Source of the DNA: CALHVX01 sp039198065 | Lineage (GTDB): Bacteria; Pseudomonadota; Gammaproteobacteria; Pseudomonadales; Azotimanducaceae | Direction: 5' to 3' | Assembly: GCA_039198065.1 (NCBI GenBank) | Contig: JBCCTU010000002.1 | Span: 186,001 to 250,000 of the forward strand | Length of the DNA stretch: 64,000 nucleotides | In this document: piece by piece, positions 43,083 through 52,025 of the stretch | Position numbering within the stretch: the first letter of the stretch is position 1 | Layout: each line of letters starts with the position of its first letter | Translations under genes and position numbers: made by a program | The notes under the pieces: generated by a model | What the model was told of the DNA's origin: nothing | Seen by the model: only the letters and a program-made list of their open reading frames with translations | Database searches by the model: none

Positions 43083-43697
43083 CTAGGCTTTAAAGTCGCT
43101 CGGAGTGTTCAGGTTCTTGAACGCAGCGGCATCCTCAAAAGCCACACCCACGGCGCCAAGGTGCGCCAAGAACCCTCGCGCGCTGCGCTGACCGGAACCC
43201 AGATAGGGTTGCACCGCGAGGGCCTGCGCGTGAGTCATGCGCAGGTGCAACGGATGTTCCCGGTTCGCTGCATGGGCAAATCGCGGCTGGGTGGACGCGC
43301 TTCCCAGTCGTTGTGCTAGATCTACGGGCACGAGCGGCGCATCACCCGGACAGATGAGCAGCTCGATCGCCGCGCGAGGCTGTGTGTCGACGCTGCGCGC
43401 GGTGTTGAGGATCCCGCTTAAGGGACCGTGGTTGAAGAACAGGTCGTCGCTAACGACCGTCGCATAGCGTTGATAAATCTCGCGGTTGCGATTGGCGCTG
43501 ATTAAGACTCGATCGACCTGATCCCGCAGCCGTTCGAAGACCCACGCCACTAACGGACGACTGCGCCACTGCAGCAACGGTTTGTCGGCACCGCCAACGC
43601 GGACGCCGCGGCCACCGCACAGAATGATCCCGACGCTCGGTCGCGTTGCACTGCCGCTTTCGGGCGCTGGATGCTGATCAGGGTTCGAGCAGGTCAC
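43083..43697 (-). CDS. mobA: MobA-like molybdenum cofactor guanylyltransferase
   Basis: From a GTG at 43697 the product is about 204 residues, typical of MobA, which adds GMP to molybdopterin. The nucleotide-binding segment reads I-I-L-C-G-G-R-G-V-R-V-G-G-A-D-K-P-L-L, close to the family's L-A-G-G-R-G-x-R-M-G-G-x-D-K. H-G-P-L-S-G-I-L and C-P-G-D-A-P-L-V follow. The start lies inside the end of the transglutaminase gene (20-base overlap). No other molybdenum genes are in the window; a related sugar or other nucleotidyltransferase activity cannot be ruled out. Confidence 0.78.
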   Translation of the reverse strand: MTCSNPDQHPAPESGSATRPSVGIILCGGRGVRVGGADKPLLQWRSRPLVAWVFERLRDQVDRVLISANRNREIYQRYATVVSDDLFFNHGPLSGILNTARSVDTQPRAAIELLICPGDAPLVPVDLAQRLGSASTQPRFAHAANREHPLHLRMTHAQALAVQPYLGSGQRSARGFLAHLGAVGVAFEDAAAFKNLNTPSDFKA

Positions 43698-44637
43698 GGT
43701 TGGACGCGGGCCGGGTGCTTGTTGCGTCTGCGCTCCGTTGCAAGGGGCCGGCGCTGCTGCGGGGGCTACTGACCGGGCGGACATCGACGCTGACTTCCAG
43801 CGTTTGGCGGCCGCCACCGCGGATCACGCCAATGCTTGGGGCAACGTCGCCATAGTCGCGACCCCAGCCAAGGGTGATGTGCTCCTCAGCGGGCCGAAGG
43901 TTATTCGTTGGATCGAAATCGACCCACCCGAACTCTGGACACCAGACCGCAAACCAGGCGTGGCTTGCATCAGCGCCAACGAGTTTTTCCTTACCTGGTT
44001 CCGGGTGGGTGAGCAGATAGCCGCTCACGTAGCGGGCCGGTAAGCCCATGGCACGCACGCAGGCGATGGCGAGGTGCGCGAAATCCTGACAGACACCGCG
44101 GCGGGATCGCATGACGCTCGCCACCGGTGTCATGACGTCGGTTACGCCGCCTTCGTACTCGAAGTCGCGAAAGATGCGCTCGGTCAGTTCCTCAACTGCG
44201 GGCAACAGGGCACGGCCCGGGCGAAAGCTCAATCGTGCGTAGCTGCGCACGCCGTCGAGGCGAATACGCGGCGAGGCGAAGCAGAATCGCGCGGCGTCCC
44301 ACATGGCGCGAGACTTCGGGGCCGTAATGTCGCGCGCGACGGCTTCCCAGCTCGGCGACAGCTCGAGCAGCAAGTTTTCCTGCGCGCGAATGGCAACCTG
44401 AGCCGACGCCGTCAGGGCCAGCTCCAGATGTTCCTCGTGAATATCGATGTCCGTGACCGGGTTGCCGAAATAGTCCACGCGTTCTCGGCTGCTAAACGGC
44501 TGCGGTGCGATCGAAAGCGTTGCGCGCTGCACTTGCTGACGTTCACTTGATCGCGGCGTCATGCGCAACAGTTGGCGTGAGGTAGCCACGGGCTGGCTGT
44601 AGCTGAAGCGGGTCTGGTGCCGTATCTGGTAGAGCAC
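43678..44637 (-). CDS. Transglutaminase-like protease family protein
   Basis: A GTG at 44637, one base after the upstream stop, opens 319 residues. An N-terminal beta domain (L-Y-Q-I-R-H-Q-T-R-F-S-Y) precedes a transglutaminase core with catalytic Cys in G-V-C-Q-D-F-A-H-L, His in A-S-H-A-W-F-A-V-W and Asp in V-D-F-D-P-T-N-N. The same gene pairing with alpha-E and ATP-grasp proteins is widespread and was proposed to make or process a modified peptide; that proposal is family-level knowledge. No signal peptide is seen, so it works in the cytoplasm. Confidence 0.92.
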   Translation of the reverse strand: MLYQIRHQTRFSYSQPVATSRQLLRMTPRSSERQQVQRATLSIAPQPFSSRERVDYFGNPVTDIDIHEEHLELALTASAQVAIRAQENLLLELSPSWEAVARDITAPKSRAMWDAARFCFASPRIRLDGVRSYARLSFRPGRALLPAVEELTERIFRDFEYEGGVTDVMTPVASVMRSRRGVCQDFAHLAIACVRAMGLPARYVSGYLLTHPEPGKEKLVGADASHAWFAVWCPEFGWVDFDPTNNLRPAEEHITLGWGRDYGDVAPSIGVIRGGGRQTLEVSVDVRPVSSPRSSAGPLQRSADATSTRPASNRDLLEP

Positions 44638-44638
44638 T

Positions 44639-47116
44639 TCAGCGCCGCGTTTGCTGGGTGTGGGCGAAATAGGTGCGGGATAGGAACGCGGATACTTCGT
44701 TGGCGGTCGATTCGCTGATTCGCAGCAACCGTTCCAGCCGGTGGCGGCGTCCGGCCTTGGTCAGGTTGTCGATCAGCACATCGATGTCGGCGAGCATCAG
44801 TTCGTTCTGCAGCGACAGCAGCGCGCGACGGCCGGAGCTTACGACTTCGTCGCTCCGTTCCCGGGGCAGGTCAGCCAGCAATTGCAACAGTTCGCTGACC
44901 TGATAGGCAATCGAGCGCGGGTGACTCGGGTCCAGCAGGAGCAGATCCACCACCGTATAGGGCGAGGGCAGGCCTCGGTGGCGCGAGCGATGGGTCAGCG
45001 TGCCGTCGGAGATGTCGAGGGCCAGAACTTGTATCCCGACGCTGTCGTTTTCCGGGACAGCGCTAAGATCCCGCAGCAAGCGAGCCATGAAACGGATGCG
45101 CTCGATGTGCTTGCCGATCTCCATGAGTCGCCAGCCGTTGCCGCGGGTCATGGTTTCCGAAGTCTTTCCCGCAAGTGCTGCAAGTTTGTCGATCATGTCG
45201 TCGAGGAGCTGCAGCACTTCGCTGGTGCCATGAACGCGCCAGCGCAGGTTCGGCAGCTGAGCGAGGCGATCGTAGAGTCGCCAGGTGTCCTGGGACAGCC
45301 GGGACTGCAGCCGCTGCGCCGTTCGATGCACGTTGCGCAACAGCGTTGCCAGGCCGTCTTCGCTGTCCGAATCCAGCAGCAGGTTCCACAGCTCCTGCCG
45401 CACAGCGCGAGGCCCGTCCTCCGTGAGCTTTGCGGCCCGACGATTGGAAAGCGTGTGCATGCTGACGAGCAGGCGCGTGATCTGGGATAGCGCAATGGGT
45501 TGGTCGGTGCTGTTGCCGTCGACGACCAGATCGCGGAGCAGCGCTCGATACAGACGAACGGCGCCTTCCGTTCGTTCCTGATAGCGACCGAGCCAGAAGA
45601 GATCGTCTGCGGTCCGACTCGGCAAGTTGCGTTCACCGCGCTGGCGTTGCCGCGCTTTGCGCACCGGCGTTGTGGTCGGGCGCTCGCTTCGCTGACGAAC
45701 CCAGACATCTTTCGTGACGTCACCATCTTGGGCAGCGACACGGGCGAGTCCGCCCGGCAGCAGGCGGTAGCCCTGCTCGGTCCAGGCGGCGTACAGTCGC
45801 AGCGTCATTGGTGCGCTGAGAACGCCACGATTGGGATCGAAATACGGCACGGTAGACACGCGAATCGAGTCCCGACCAACGAACAGATGCGGCTGCTGTT
45901 GCAGCGCTTGCGCCAGTTTTTTCTTCGTTGCCGGCTTGATGTCACTCGCAAGGTAGTCGCTAACGCTCGCGGTCAGCAGGGCTTTCTTGCGAAACGCATC
46001 ACGCAGGACCAGCGAATCAAGGTTGTCGAGCACGTGGCGCGCCGCGTTCGGTTGTCCACACCACCAGCTTGCAATGCTTGGCAACGCCAGCGGCTCCTCC
46101 AGAAGCAGTTCGCACAGTCCCGGGAGAAAGGCGAGGATGGCGTCGTTCTCAACCACTCCGCTGCCAATCGTATTGCTGATCGTCACGTTTCCAGCGCGGA
46201 CCACGTTCAGGAGCCCGGGCGTACCGAGTAACGAGTCGTGACGCAACTCGAGGGGATCGCAAAGATCGGAGCTCACCGATCGCACCACCGAGCGAACCCC
46301 TTGCAGGCCTTCAAGCGTTTTCAGATACAGCTGATCATCGCGAACAGTCAGGTCGTCGCCTTCGATGACCGGCAGACCGAGATAGCGCCCGAGATACGCT
46401 TGCTCTGCGTAGTCCGGCGATTGGGGTCCACCGGTGAGCAACACGGTGAGTGAGTCGCCCTGGGCCGGTTGTCGCAGGCTGTCGTTCATACTCTGGTAGA
46501 ACGGGGCCAGCCGTTCGATGCGCTCCGCTGCCATCAGCTCCGGCAGGCAGCGCGCCATGACGATTCGATTTTCCAGCAGATAGCCCAGCCCCTTAGGCGC
46601 TTCGCAGCGGTTGTTCAGAACCCACCACTGGCCGTCCGCCGAGCGCCCGAGGTCGAACGCGAGAAAGCGCAGCGCTTCCGTCGCGCGCAAGGTACCGCAG
46701 GCGGGCAGAGCGAACGCAGGATTGGCGAACACCAGCGCTGGAGGTAGCACCCCGCTGTTGAGCATCGACTGCGAGCCATAAAAGTCTTTCAGGATCGCGT
46801 TCAACAGGCGACAGCGTTGGAGCAGGCCGGCTTCGAGGCGTGTCCACTCCTGATCATCCATGATGAGCGGCAGGGCATCGAGCCGCCAGGGTCGATCGGC
46901 CGTGGTCGTACTGGCGTCGAAGGACGTCTCGGACAGCTGACGTTGGATGTCGGTCGCGACACTGGCCAGTACCCCCGAGGAGCCGTCGGGTCCCGCGGCC
47001 AGGGAATGAAACAGGCGTTGCCAGTGCGGCCGCAGCTGTGCGCCAACGGCGGCCTCGTCGTAGCCGCCTACGGGCGCCCGATAGCGGAACAGGGGTGTGG
47101 GCTGAGTTGCGTTCAT
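44639..47116 (-). CDS. Fused circularly permuted ATP-grasp and alpha-E protein
   Basis: In many genomes these are two genes; here they form one of 825 residues. The N-terminal part (about 1-475) is a circularly permuted ATP-grasp ligase, with G-G-P-Q-S-P-D-Y-A-E-Q, V-E-G-D-D-L-type segments and S-N-T-I-G-S-G-V-V-E. The second part (from about 495, L-P-S-R-T-A-D-D-L-F-W-L-G-R-Y) is an all-helical alpha-E domain. It is thought to form peptide bonds with ATP, with the alpha-E domain as partner. It is the first gene of the unit with the transglutaminase. Confidence 0.93.
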   Translation of the reverse strand: MNATQPTPLFRYRAPVGGYDEAAVGAQLRPHWQRLFHSLAAGPDGSSGVLASVATDIQRQLSETSFDASTTTADRPWRLDALPLIMDDQEWTRLEAGLLQRCRLLNAILKDFYGSQSMLNSGVLPPALVFANPAFALPACGTLRATEALRFLAFDLGRSADGQWWVLNNRCEAPKGLGYLLENRIVMARCLPELMAAERIERLAPFYQSMNDSLRQPAQGDSLTVLLTGGPQSPDYAEQAYLGRYLGLPVIEGDDLTVRDDQLYLKTLEGLQGVRSVVRSVSSDLCDPLELRHDSLLGTPGLLNVVRAGNVTISNTIGSGVVENDAILAFLPGLCELLLEEPLALPSIASWWCGQPNAARHVLDNLDSLVLRDAFRKKALLTASVSDYLASDIKPATKKKLAQALQQQPHLFVGRDSIRVSTVPYFDPNRGVLSAPMTLRLYAAWTEQGYRLLPGGLARVAAQDGDVTKDVWVRQRSERPTTTPVRKARQRQRGERNLPSRTADDLFWLGRYQERTEGAVRLYRALLRDLVVDGNSTDQPIALSQITRLLVSMHTLSNRRAAKLTEDGPRAVRQELWNLLLDSDSEDGLATLLRNVHRTAQRLQSRLSQDTWRLYDRLAQLPNLRWRVHGTSEVLQLLDDMIDKLAALAGKTSETMTRGNGWRLMEIGKHIERIRFMARLLRDLSAVPENDSVGIQVLALDISDGTLTHRSRHRGLPSPYTVVDLLLLDPSHPRSIAYQVSELLQLLADLPRERSDEVVSSGRRALLSLQNELMLADIDVLIDNLTKAGRRHRLERLLRISESTANEVSAFLSRTYFAHTQQTRR

Positions 47117-47146
47117 TCGGTTACATAGTAGCGCCCGCCGGGCCGC

Positions 47147-47902
47147 TTAGGCGATGCGCTTAAGGCGCCGATCCGCATGCCGGTACTCCGAAGGATAGCC
47201 CTTGGCGTTGTTTATGTAGCGGACCCCATCGCGGACGCGATCGACGGGCACGTGGCTGTGGCCGTAGACGTGCAGCTGGGGGCTATGACGCCGCAGCTCG
47301 GACTCCACCGCCTCGCCTCCGAGCACCGGCAGCAGAAACCCGAACCGCTCGATCGCCGGTCGCGGTAGAAGATCGACACGGGGCAAAAAGTGACTGACGG
47401 TGATGTGGGTCACGCTAGCGTCGACCGCAACCGGCTCGGGATTGTCCCGCTGGAACGCAGCGGCGATGTCGCGAGGGTGCCAGCCGGTGGGCCAGCGACA
47501 GCGCACGAAATCACGCCAGGCTCGCCTGAGCTGCGTCTCTGGCTCACCGAAGCTGAAGTCGTACCAGCCCAGCAGCGGCGTGATGCGCACTTGACCGACT
47601 TGCGCGGGCTCGAGAAATACACCCGCGGCGTGGAGTTGCGCTCGCAGGCGCTGCCACTTGTCGAGCGACGTCTCGTCTGATGTTGGATCGACCCAGAGAT
47701 CGTGGTTGCCTGGGACAAACCAAAGCGCCCGGAATCGGTGCTGCAGTTGTTCGAGGGTGGCGCGCAGTGAGGACTCGTCGTGGGTCAGGTCGCCGGCGAC
47801 GATGAGCAGATCGTTGACGTAGTCCTGCTGCGAAAGTCCGGCGACGAAGTCGCGGTTGGGTCTGAAGTCGACGTGCAGATCCGAGATCGCATGCACTCTC
47901 AC
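47147..47902 (-). CDS. Metallophosphoesterase (calcineurin-like)
   Basis: This 251-residue protein has the two-metal phosphoesterase motifs: I-S-D-L-H-V-D (5-11), A-G-D-L-T-H (36-41), P-G-N-H-D (65-69) and, late, G-H-S-H-V. It may cleave a nucleotide, lipid or nucleic acid phosphodiester; the substrate is unknown. The GTG start overlaps the stop of the AGCS symporter gene (G-T-G-A). Confidence 0.9.
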   Translation of the reverse strand: MRVHAISDLHVDFRPNRDFVAGLSQQDYVNDLLIVAGDLTHDESSLRATLEQLQHRFRALWFVPGNHDLWVDPTSDETSLDKWQRLRAQLHAAGVFLEPAQVGQVRITPLLGWYDFSFGEPETQLRRAWRDFVRCRWPTGWHPRDIAAAFQRDNPEPVAVDASVTHITVSHFLPRVDLLPRPAIERFGFLLPVLGGEAVESELRRHSPQLHVYGHSHVPVDRVRDGVRYINNAKGYPSEYRHADRRLKRIA

Positions 47903-49308
47903 AGAGGAACGGATCGCGCCGGTGAGCGCAGCGTGGCGAAATAGCGATCGGCGGCTTCGAGTACCTTGGGTGCCAAGATCAAAGCACTGACCATCGTCGG
48001 AAACGCCATGAGCGCGTAGGCCGCGTCGATGAACCCGACGGCCGTGTTCAATGAAATTACTGCGGCCAGCATCACGGCGCTTATGTAGAACGCCCGGTAC
48101 CAGACACCGCCGCGCTCACCGAAGAGGTAAATCGCTGCCTGGGAGCCGTAAAACGCCATGGTAAAGATCGTCGAGAAGCCGAAACACAGCACGCACAGCA
48201 GCAGCATGACTAAGCCCGGCGTCCCCAGCAGCGTCTGAAAGGCGTTAGCTGTGAGCGTAATCCCGTTGCTCTTGTCTTCCGCCTCCCAGACACCGCTCAG
48301 GATGATCATGAGCGCGGTAGCCGTACACACAAGAAGCGTGTCGATGATCGGTCCGAGCATCGCCACCAACCCTTCGCGGATCGGCTCGCGCGTGCGCGCT
48401 GCACCGTGCGCGAGCGCTTCCGTTCCGATCCCAGCTTCGTTAGAAAAAGCGCCGCGCTGAATGCCGTAAGCGATCACGGAGCCGACAGCGCCACCGGCTG
48501 CCGCGTTGCCCGTAAAGGCATCGGTAAAGATGAGGGTGAGGGCGTCGGGTACTCGGTCGAAACCGGCGATGCAGGCACCCACCGCGCAGAGAATGTAGAT
48601 TAGGGCCATAAACGGCACCAGGCGGGCGGCGACCGCGGAGATCCGCTGAATACCTCCCGCAATGACGACGCCGGCGAGGATTGTAAGCAGCGCGCCAAGG
48701 GTCAGATTTACGGTCATGGGGGCGAGCGTTGCAGACCACTCCGGCAGCAGCGTCGGCAAGCCGACCTCGCGTACGATCTGCACTAGTTGGTTGGTTTGAA
48801 ACAACGGCAAGGCACCAATGAGGCAGGCCAGGCAGAACCAGACCGCCAACCAGCGCCATCCCTTTGAGAGACCCTCCCGGATGACGTACATCGGGCCGCC
48901 CTGAGGGCGGTTGTTGGCGTCGCGACCCCGATACATGACGGCCAGCGAACAGGTGAAAAACTTCGTTGCCGTGCCCACCAACGCCGTAATCCACATCCAG
49001 AATACGGCGCCGGGTCCGCCGATGCCGATGGCGAGAGCAACGCCGGAAATGTTGCCCAACCCGACGGTGCCGGCCAGCGCGGCTGAGAGCGCTCGGAAAT
49101 GGCTGATGTGGCCATACTCCGGGTCGACTTCGTCGTAGCGACCCCGGAGGAGGTCAAGGCTGTGGCCGAGAAATCGATAGGGCAGCAGTCGGCTGCGGAT
49201 AAGGAAATACGCGCCGCCACCGACGAGGAGAAAGAGCAGCGGCGGTCCCCAAGCCAGGCTGGAAAGTTTGTTTGCGAGCCATTCGAGGTTTTCGAAGAAA
49301 TCTGCCAA
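47899..49308 (-). CDS. Alanine/glycine:cation symporter (AGCS family)
   Basis: This 469-residue inner-membrane transporter should import alanine or glycine with sodium. It has about eleven hydrophobic segments, the AGCS markers G-T-V-G-L-G-N-I-S-G-V-A and G-G-P-M-Y-V-I-R-E-G, and a late G-A-F-S-N-E-A-G-I-G-T-E. It begins at a TTG (49308), the only reasonable start in frame. Sodium coupling fits the sodium pump encoded by nqr. Confidence 0.92.
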   Translation of the reverse strand: MADFFENLEWLANKLSSLAWGPPLLFLLVGGGAYFLIRSRLLPYRFLGHSLDLLRGRYDEVDPEYGHISHFRALSAALAGTVGLGNISGVALAIGIGGPGAVFWMWITALVGTATKFFTCSLAVMYRGRDANNRPQGGPMYVIREGLSKGWRWLAVWFCLACLIGALPLFQTNQLVQIVREVGLPTLLPEWSATLAPMTVNLTLGALLTILAGVVIAGGIQRISAVAARLVPFMALIYILCAVGACIAGFDRVPDALTLIFTDAFTGNAAAGGAVGSVIAYGIQRGAFSNEAGIGTEALAHGAARTREPIREGLVAMLGPIIDTLLVCTATALMIILSGVWEAEDKSNGITLTANAFQTLLGTPGLVMLLLCVLCFGFSTIFTMAFYGSQAAIYLFGERGGVWYRAFYISAVMLAAVISLNTAVGFIDAAYALMAFPTMVSALILAPKVLEAADRYFATLRSPARSVPL

Positions 49309-49480
49309 GTGCCTGGCCTTTTTTTCGCAAGCCTAACCGGATTCGGCCAAGGTACCTAGTCACTACCCCGAGACGGCACCGCTTACGTGGGGCTGGCTAC
49401 CGTTCATCGTTTTGAGTTTGACGATTTACCGGCCAGTGCGTGTACTTGAGGCTCTGCAGTAGTGGGTACGGCCCAGCCCT

Positions 49481-50341
49481 ATGAGTGACGACCAAGACGC
49501 ATTGCGGTCAAGCGCCCCGTCGCTCGCCGAGGATCTGCTGCTCGGCCGTGAGACCGATTATCCGCAGGTCTACACGCCGTCCCTGCTGTGCCCCATACCG
49601 CGTGCGGCCGCGCGGGAATCCGCAGGTATCGCCCTCGATCCGCTGCCGTTTCGCGGCGAAGATCTGTGGACCGCCTACGAACTCAGCTGGCTCGACGACC
49701 GGGGCAGGCCGCGCTTCTGCGCAGCACGCATCACGGTTCCTGCCACGAGCCCCAACATCGTTGAAAGCAAGTCGCTCAAACTTTACTTAGGGAGTTTTGC
49801 GCAGACCCGGTTTCGTCAACCGAACGAGGTGAGTTCGACCATCAGCGGCGATCTCACCTTGGCGTTTCGCGCTCCGGTCCTTGTTGATCTTCTGCCCGCG
49901 AGTCAAATTGAACTCTATAGCGGACCGCTGCCGGGGCACTGTCTGGACGACGAGGCGGTCGACATCAACCGCTACGAACGCGACCCTGGGCTTCTACGTG
50001 TCGACAGTGGCGGGGCAACCGTTAAGGATTCGCTCTACACCCATACGTTTCGGAGCCTCTGCCCCGTGACCAACCAACCCGATTGGGCGACGGTCGCTAT
50101 TCAGTACGTCGGACCGCAGATCGACCGGGCGTCGCTCTATGCCTACTGTGTTTCGTTCCGGCAGCACACGGGCTTTCATGAGGCGACGGTGGAACAGATG
50201 TTTAAGGATCTGTTGACGCTATGCGAGTGCGAGCGACTCAGCATTTGGGCGCGCTTTCTGCGGCGCGGTGGTATCGACATCAACCCGTTTCGCAGCAATT
50301 GGGATGACTCACCGCCTAAGTTTCGACTTCCGGCTCAGTAG
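49481..50341 (+). CDS. queF: NADPH-dependent 7-cyano-7-deazaguanine reductase
   Basis: QueF reduces preQ0 to preQ1 in queuosine synthesis. The 286 residues are of the long E. coli-type form. The catalytic cysteine is Cys194 in R-S-L-C-P-V-T-N-Q-P-D and the acid Asp201. The E-S-K-S-L-K-L-Y-L motif (95-103) is present. Its last 26 bases overlap the end of the convergent coiled-coil gene. Confidence 0.96.
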   Translation: MSDDQDALRSSAPSLAEDLLLGRETDYPQVYTPSLLCPIPRAAARESAGIALDPLPFRGEDLWTAYELSWLDDRGRPRFCAARITVPATSPNIVESKSLKLYLGSFAQTRFRQPNEVSSTISGDLTLAFRAPVLVDLLPASQIELYSGPLPGHCLDDEAVDINRYERDPGLLRVDSGGATVKDSLYTHTFRSLCPVTNQPDWATVAIQYVGPQIDRASLYAYCVSFRQHTGFHEATVEQMFKDLLTLCECERLSIWARFLRRGGIDINPFRSNWDDSPPKFRLPAQ

Positions 50342-50882
50342 CTTCGGCCTCGGCCTCACTCTCGCTTGCTGGAACCGAACCTTTCGTACCGTCGTCGACG
50401 TCGGTAGTTGATGCGTCGGTGCCATCTGCGGCGGCCTCGGCGTCGCTCGCAGCTGACGCTGGGTCACGCAGCTTCTGGTTTTCTCGTTCGAGTTCTTGTA
50501 TCCGGTCGTGCAGCTCACGACTCTGTTTCGTGAAGGTCAACAGCAGCTCCCGCATCGCCTCGGGAGACTCCGCCCCGAATTCCTCAGCGATCCGTTTTTC
50601 GGCGTTCTCCGCCGCATCCTCGGCTTCGGCTACGGCTGCTTTCAGCTTCTCCACTTCCGCTTCGAGTTCCGTGGCCTTCGTCTCGGCCTGGGCCTTCGCC
50701 TCCTCGGCTGTGCGCACCGAAGCTTCGGCTACCTCCAGCCCTTGCCGCAGTTCGTCCTGAATGCCGCCCAAACCCCGATTCGCGCGCACCAGCTGCAGAT
50801 TGCGGAGCGTAAAGGCGACCAGGGATCCCAGCAGCAGTGCGCCCAGCTGGGCGATAACCATGATTTCCCAGGAAACGTTCAT
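50316..50882 (-). CDS. Membrane-anchored coiled-coil protein, unknown
   Basis: This 188-residue protein has one N-terminal transmembrane helix (about 8-26, A-Q-L-G-A-L-L-L-G-S-L-V-A-F), a long coiled coil (about 40-138, Glu/Ala/Lys heptads) and an acidic Ala/Glu tail. The layout resembles YhcB/DUF1043-type proteins of the envelope, but the sequence match is too weak to assign. It ends within the queF coding sequence. Confidence 0.72.
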   Translation of the reverse strand: MNVSWEIMVIAQLGALLLGSLVAFTLRNLQLVRANRGLGGIQDELRQGLEVAEASVRTAEEAKAQAETKATELEAEVEKLKAAVAEAEDAAENAEKRIAEEFGAESPEAMRELLLTFTKQSRELHDRIQELERENQKLRDPASAASDAEAAADGTDASTTDVDDGTKGSVPASESEAEAEATEPEVET

Positions 50883-50946
50883 TCCGAGGTGCCCTCGCGG
50901 CCGTTCGTGAACTCGTCTTGAGTATAGAAGCCGCGGCGACGGGTGC

Positions 50947-50976
50947 TTGGCGGTGTGCTGGGGACCCCGCTACAAT
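50947..50976 (+). promoter_or_regulatory. Promoter of the SRP RNA
   Basis: TTGGCG (50947-50952) and TACAAT (50971-50976) are 18 bases apart, ending 11 bases before the mapped RNA 5' end. This is a reasonable sigma70 pair. Confidence 0.55.
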
Positions 50977-50987
50977 GCGCGCTCAAT

Positions 50988-51101
<114 letters not shown>

Positions 51102-51135
51102 CTTGTTACTGCACGTTCGTGTTGGTGACAGCTCC

Positions 51136-51226
51136 GGAGAGGTGGCCGAGTGGTTGAAGGCGCACGCCTGGAAAGTGTGTATGGGTTAACAGCTCATCGA
51201 GGGTTCGAATCCCTCTCTCTCCGCCA
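51136..51226 (+). tRNA. tRNA-Ser (anticodon GGA)
   Basis: A 91-base class II tRNA with encoded CCA. The acceptor stem GGAGAGG pairs with the final CTCTCC; the anticodon loop CTGGAAA holds GGA, reading UCC and UCU serine codons; a long variable arm (G-T-G-T-A-T-G-G-G-T-T-A-A-C-A-G-C-T-C-A) is typical of serine tRNAs; the T arm is G-A-G-G-G-T-T-C-G-A-A-T-C-C-C-T-C. Confidence 0.96.
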
Positions 51227-51238
51227 TCAAACAAAAAG

Positions 51239-51264
51239 CGCCGGGGCAACGCCCCGGCGTTTTT
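51239..51264 (+). terminator. Rho-independent terminator after tRNA-Ser
   Basis: A perfect 9-bp stem CGCCGGGGC / GCCCCGGCG with loop AAC is followed by TTTTTG and preceded by AAAAA, so it can work in both directions. It closes the ffs-tRNA region 12 bases after the tRNA. Confidence 0.92.
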
Positions 51265-51280
51265 GTTTGCCCGCGCAGCG

Positions 51281-51445
51281 GGGTTCGAACCCAATCGCCT
51301 TTTCGTTAGTGGGGTAGCGGCGACGGGTTCGACTGCGAAGGCACGCCTTGCATGCAAGGCGTGGTGTAGCGAATGAGCACGGACTGAGTCCGTGCGAACC
51401 CGAAGGGCGAGACTGGCGAAGCGCCAGTCGAGTAATCCCTCTCTC
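51281..51445. repeat. Cluster of palindromes, bounded by a tRNA-Ser 3'-end copy
   Basis: This fills most of the 350-base gene-free stretch after the tRNA. Palindromes: GGGTTCGAACCC (51281-51292), a perfect 22-mer starting CACGCCTTGCA (51342-51363), GCACGGACTGAGTCCGTGC (51377-51395) and a GACTGGCG/CGCCAGTC hairpin with loop AAG (51411-51429). An 8-bp pair CGGGTTCG/CGAACCCG (51324-51331 with 51395-51402) can enclose the middle two. AATCCCTCTCTC (51434-51445) repeats bases 51208-51219 inside the tRNA. Confidence 0.75.
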
Positions 51446-51576
51446 CCGATCAATCAATCACTTTCCATCGAGCACTTGAGAAAGCGCCACGAGAGATTGG
51501 CCGCGAGTTTGGTATCTTCCAAACTCTTGGAATTGCCGGCACTAAATGAAGCCATGTTCATCGAATGGAGACATTG

Positions 51577-51909
51577 ATGCTCGTCCGCTGCTCACTTGCC
51601 TGTTGCTTGTCCCTCAGTCTGCTGTATTCACCACAGGCCGACTCAGGCGTCTTCGGAAACCTACCCGACGTGCTGGTCTGTTCCGTCAGCGACCCGACGG
51701 AGGTCTTGCCCTGGGATCAACTGGTGTTCTACGTCAGCGCACGTGTGGAAGGCGGCGGTACGCTATACAAGTCGCTCACCGCCAATCCGATCCTGATAAC
51801 GATCGAGGGGGACGGCCAGGTAGTCGCGCCAAACCTTGCTGATTGTGACGGCAAGTCGCTGTCAGAACTTCGTCGGGCTGGGCAGGCTGCAGACTTTGCG
51901 AGCCGCTGA
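51577..51909 (+). CDS. Small secreted protein, unknown
   Basis: The ATG at 51577, 6 bases after GGAG, gives about 110 residues; another ATG at 51565 is possible. A signal peptide (about 1-22, L-A-C-C-L-S-L-S-L-L-Y) precedes a beta-rich domain with P-W-D-Q-L-V-F-Y-V-S-A-R-V and two cysteines (in V-L-V-C-S-V and A-D-C-D-G) that may form a disulfide. I recognise no family. Confidence 0.6.
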   Translation: MLVRCSLACCLSLSLLYSPQADSGVFGNLPDVLVCSVSDPTEVLPWDQLVFYVSARVEGGGTLYKSLTANPILITIEGDGQVVAPNLADCDGKSLSELRRAGQAADFASR

Positions 51910-52025
51910 CCGCGGCAGACGTCTCAGCGCATCTTGATCGGGAGCCGAGTTCTGAAATCAATCGTACGCCACCTCTAGGTCCACGAGCAGCAACGACGCA
52001 CACCTTAGGCTTCGATCCACGCACC

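Noticed and set aside
51106..51453. Open frame of 115 codons on the minus strand containing G-E-R-G-I-R-T-L-D-E
   Set aside because: It runs antisense through tRNA-Ser and the palindromes. Frames of this kind beside tRNA-Ser genes are a known annotation artefact.
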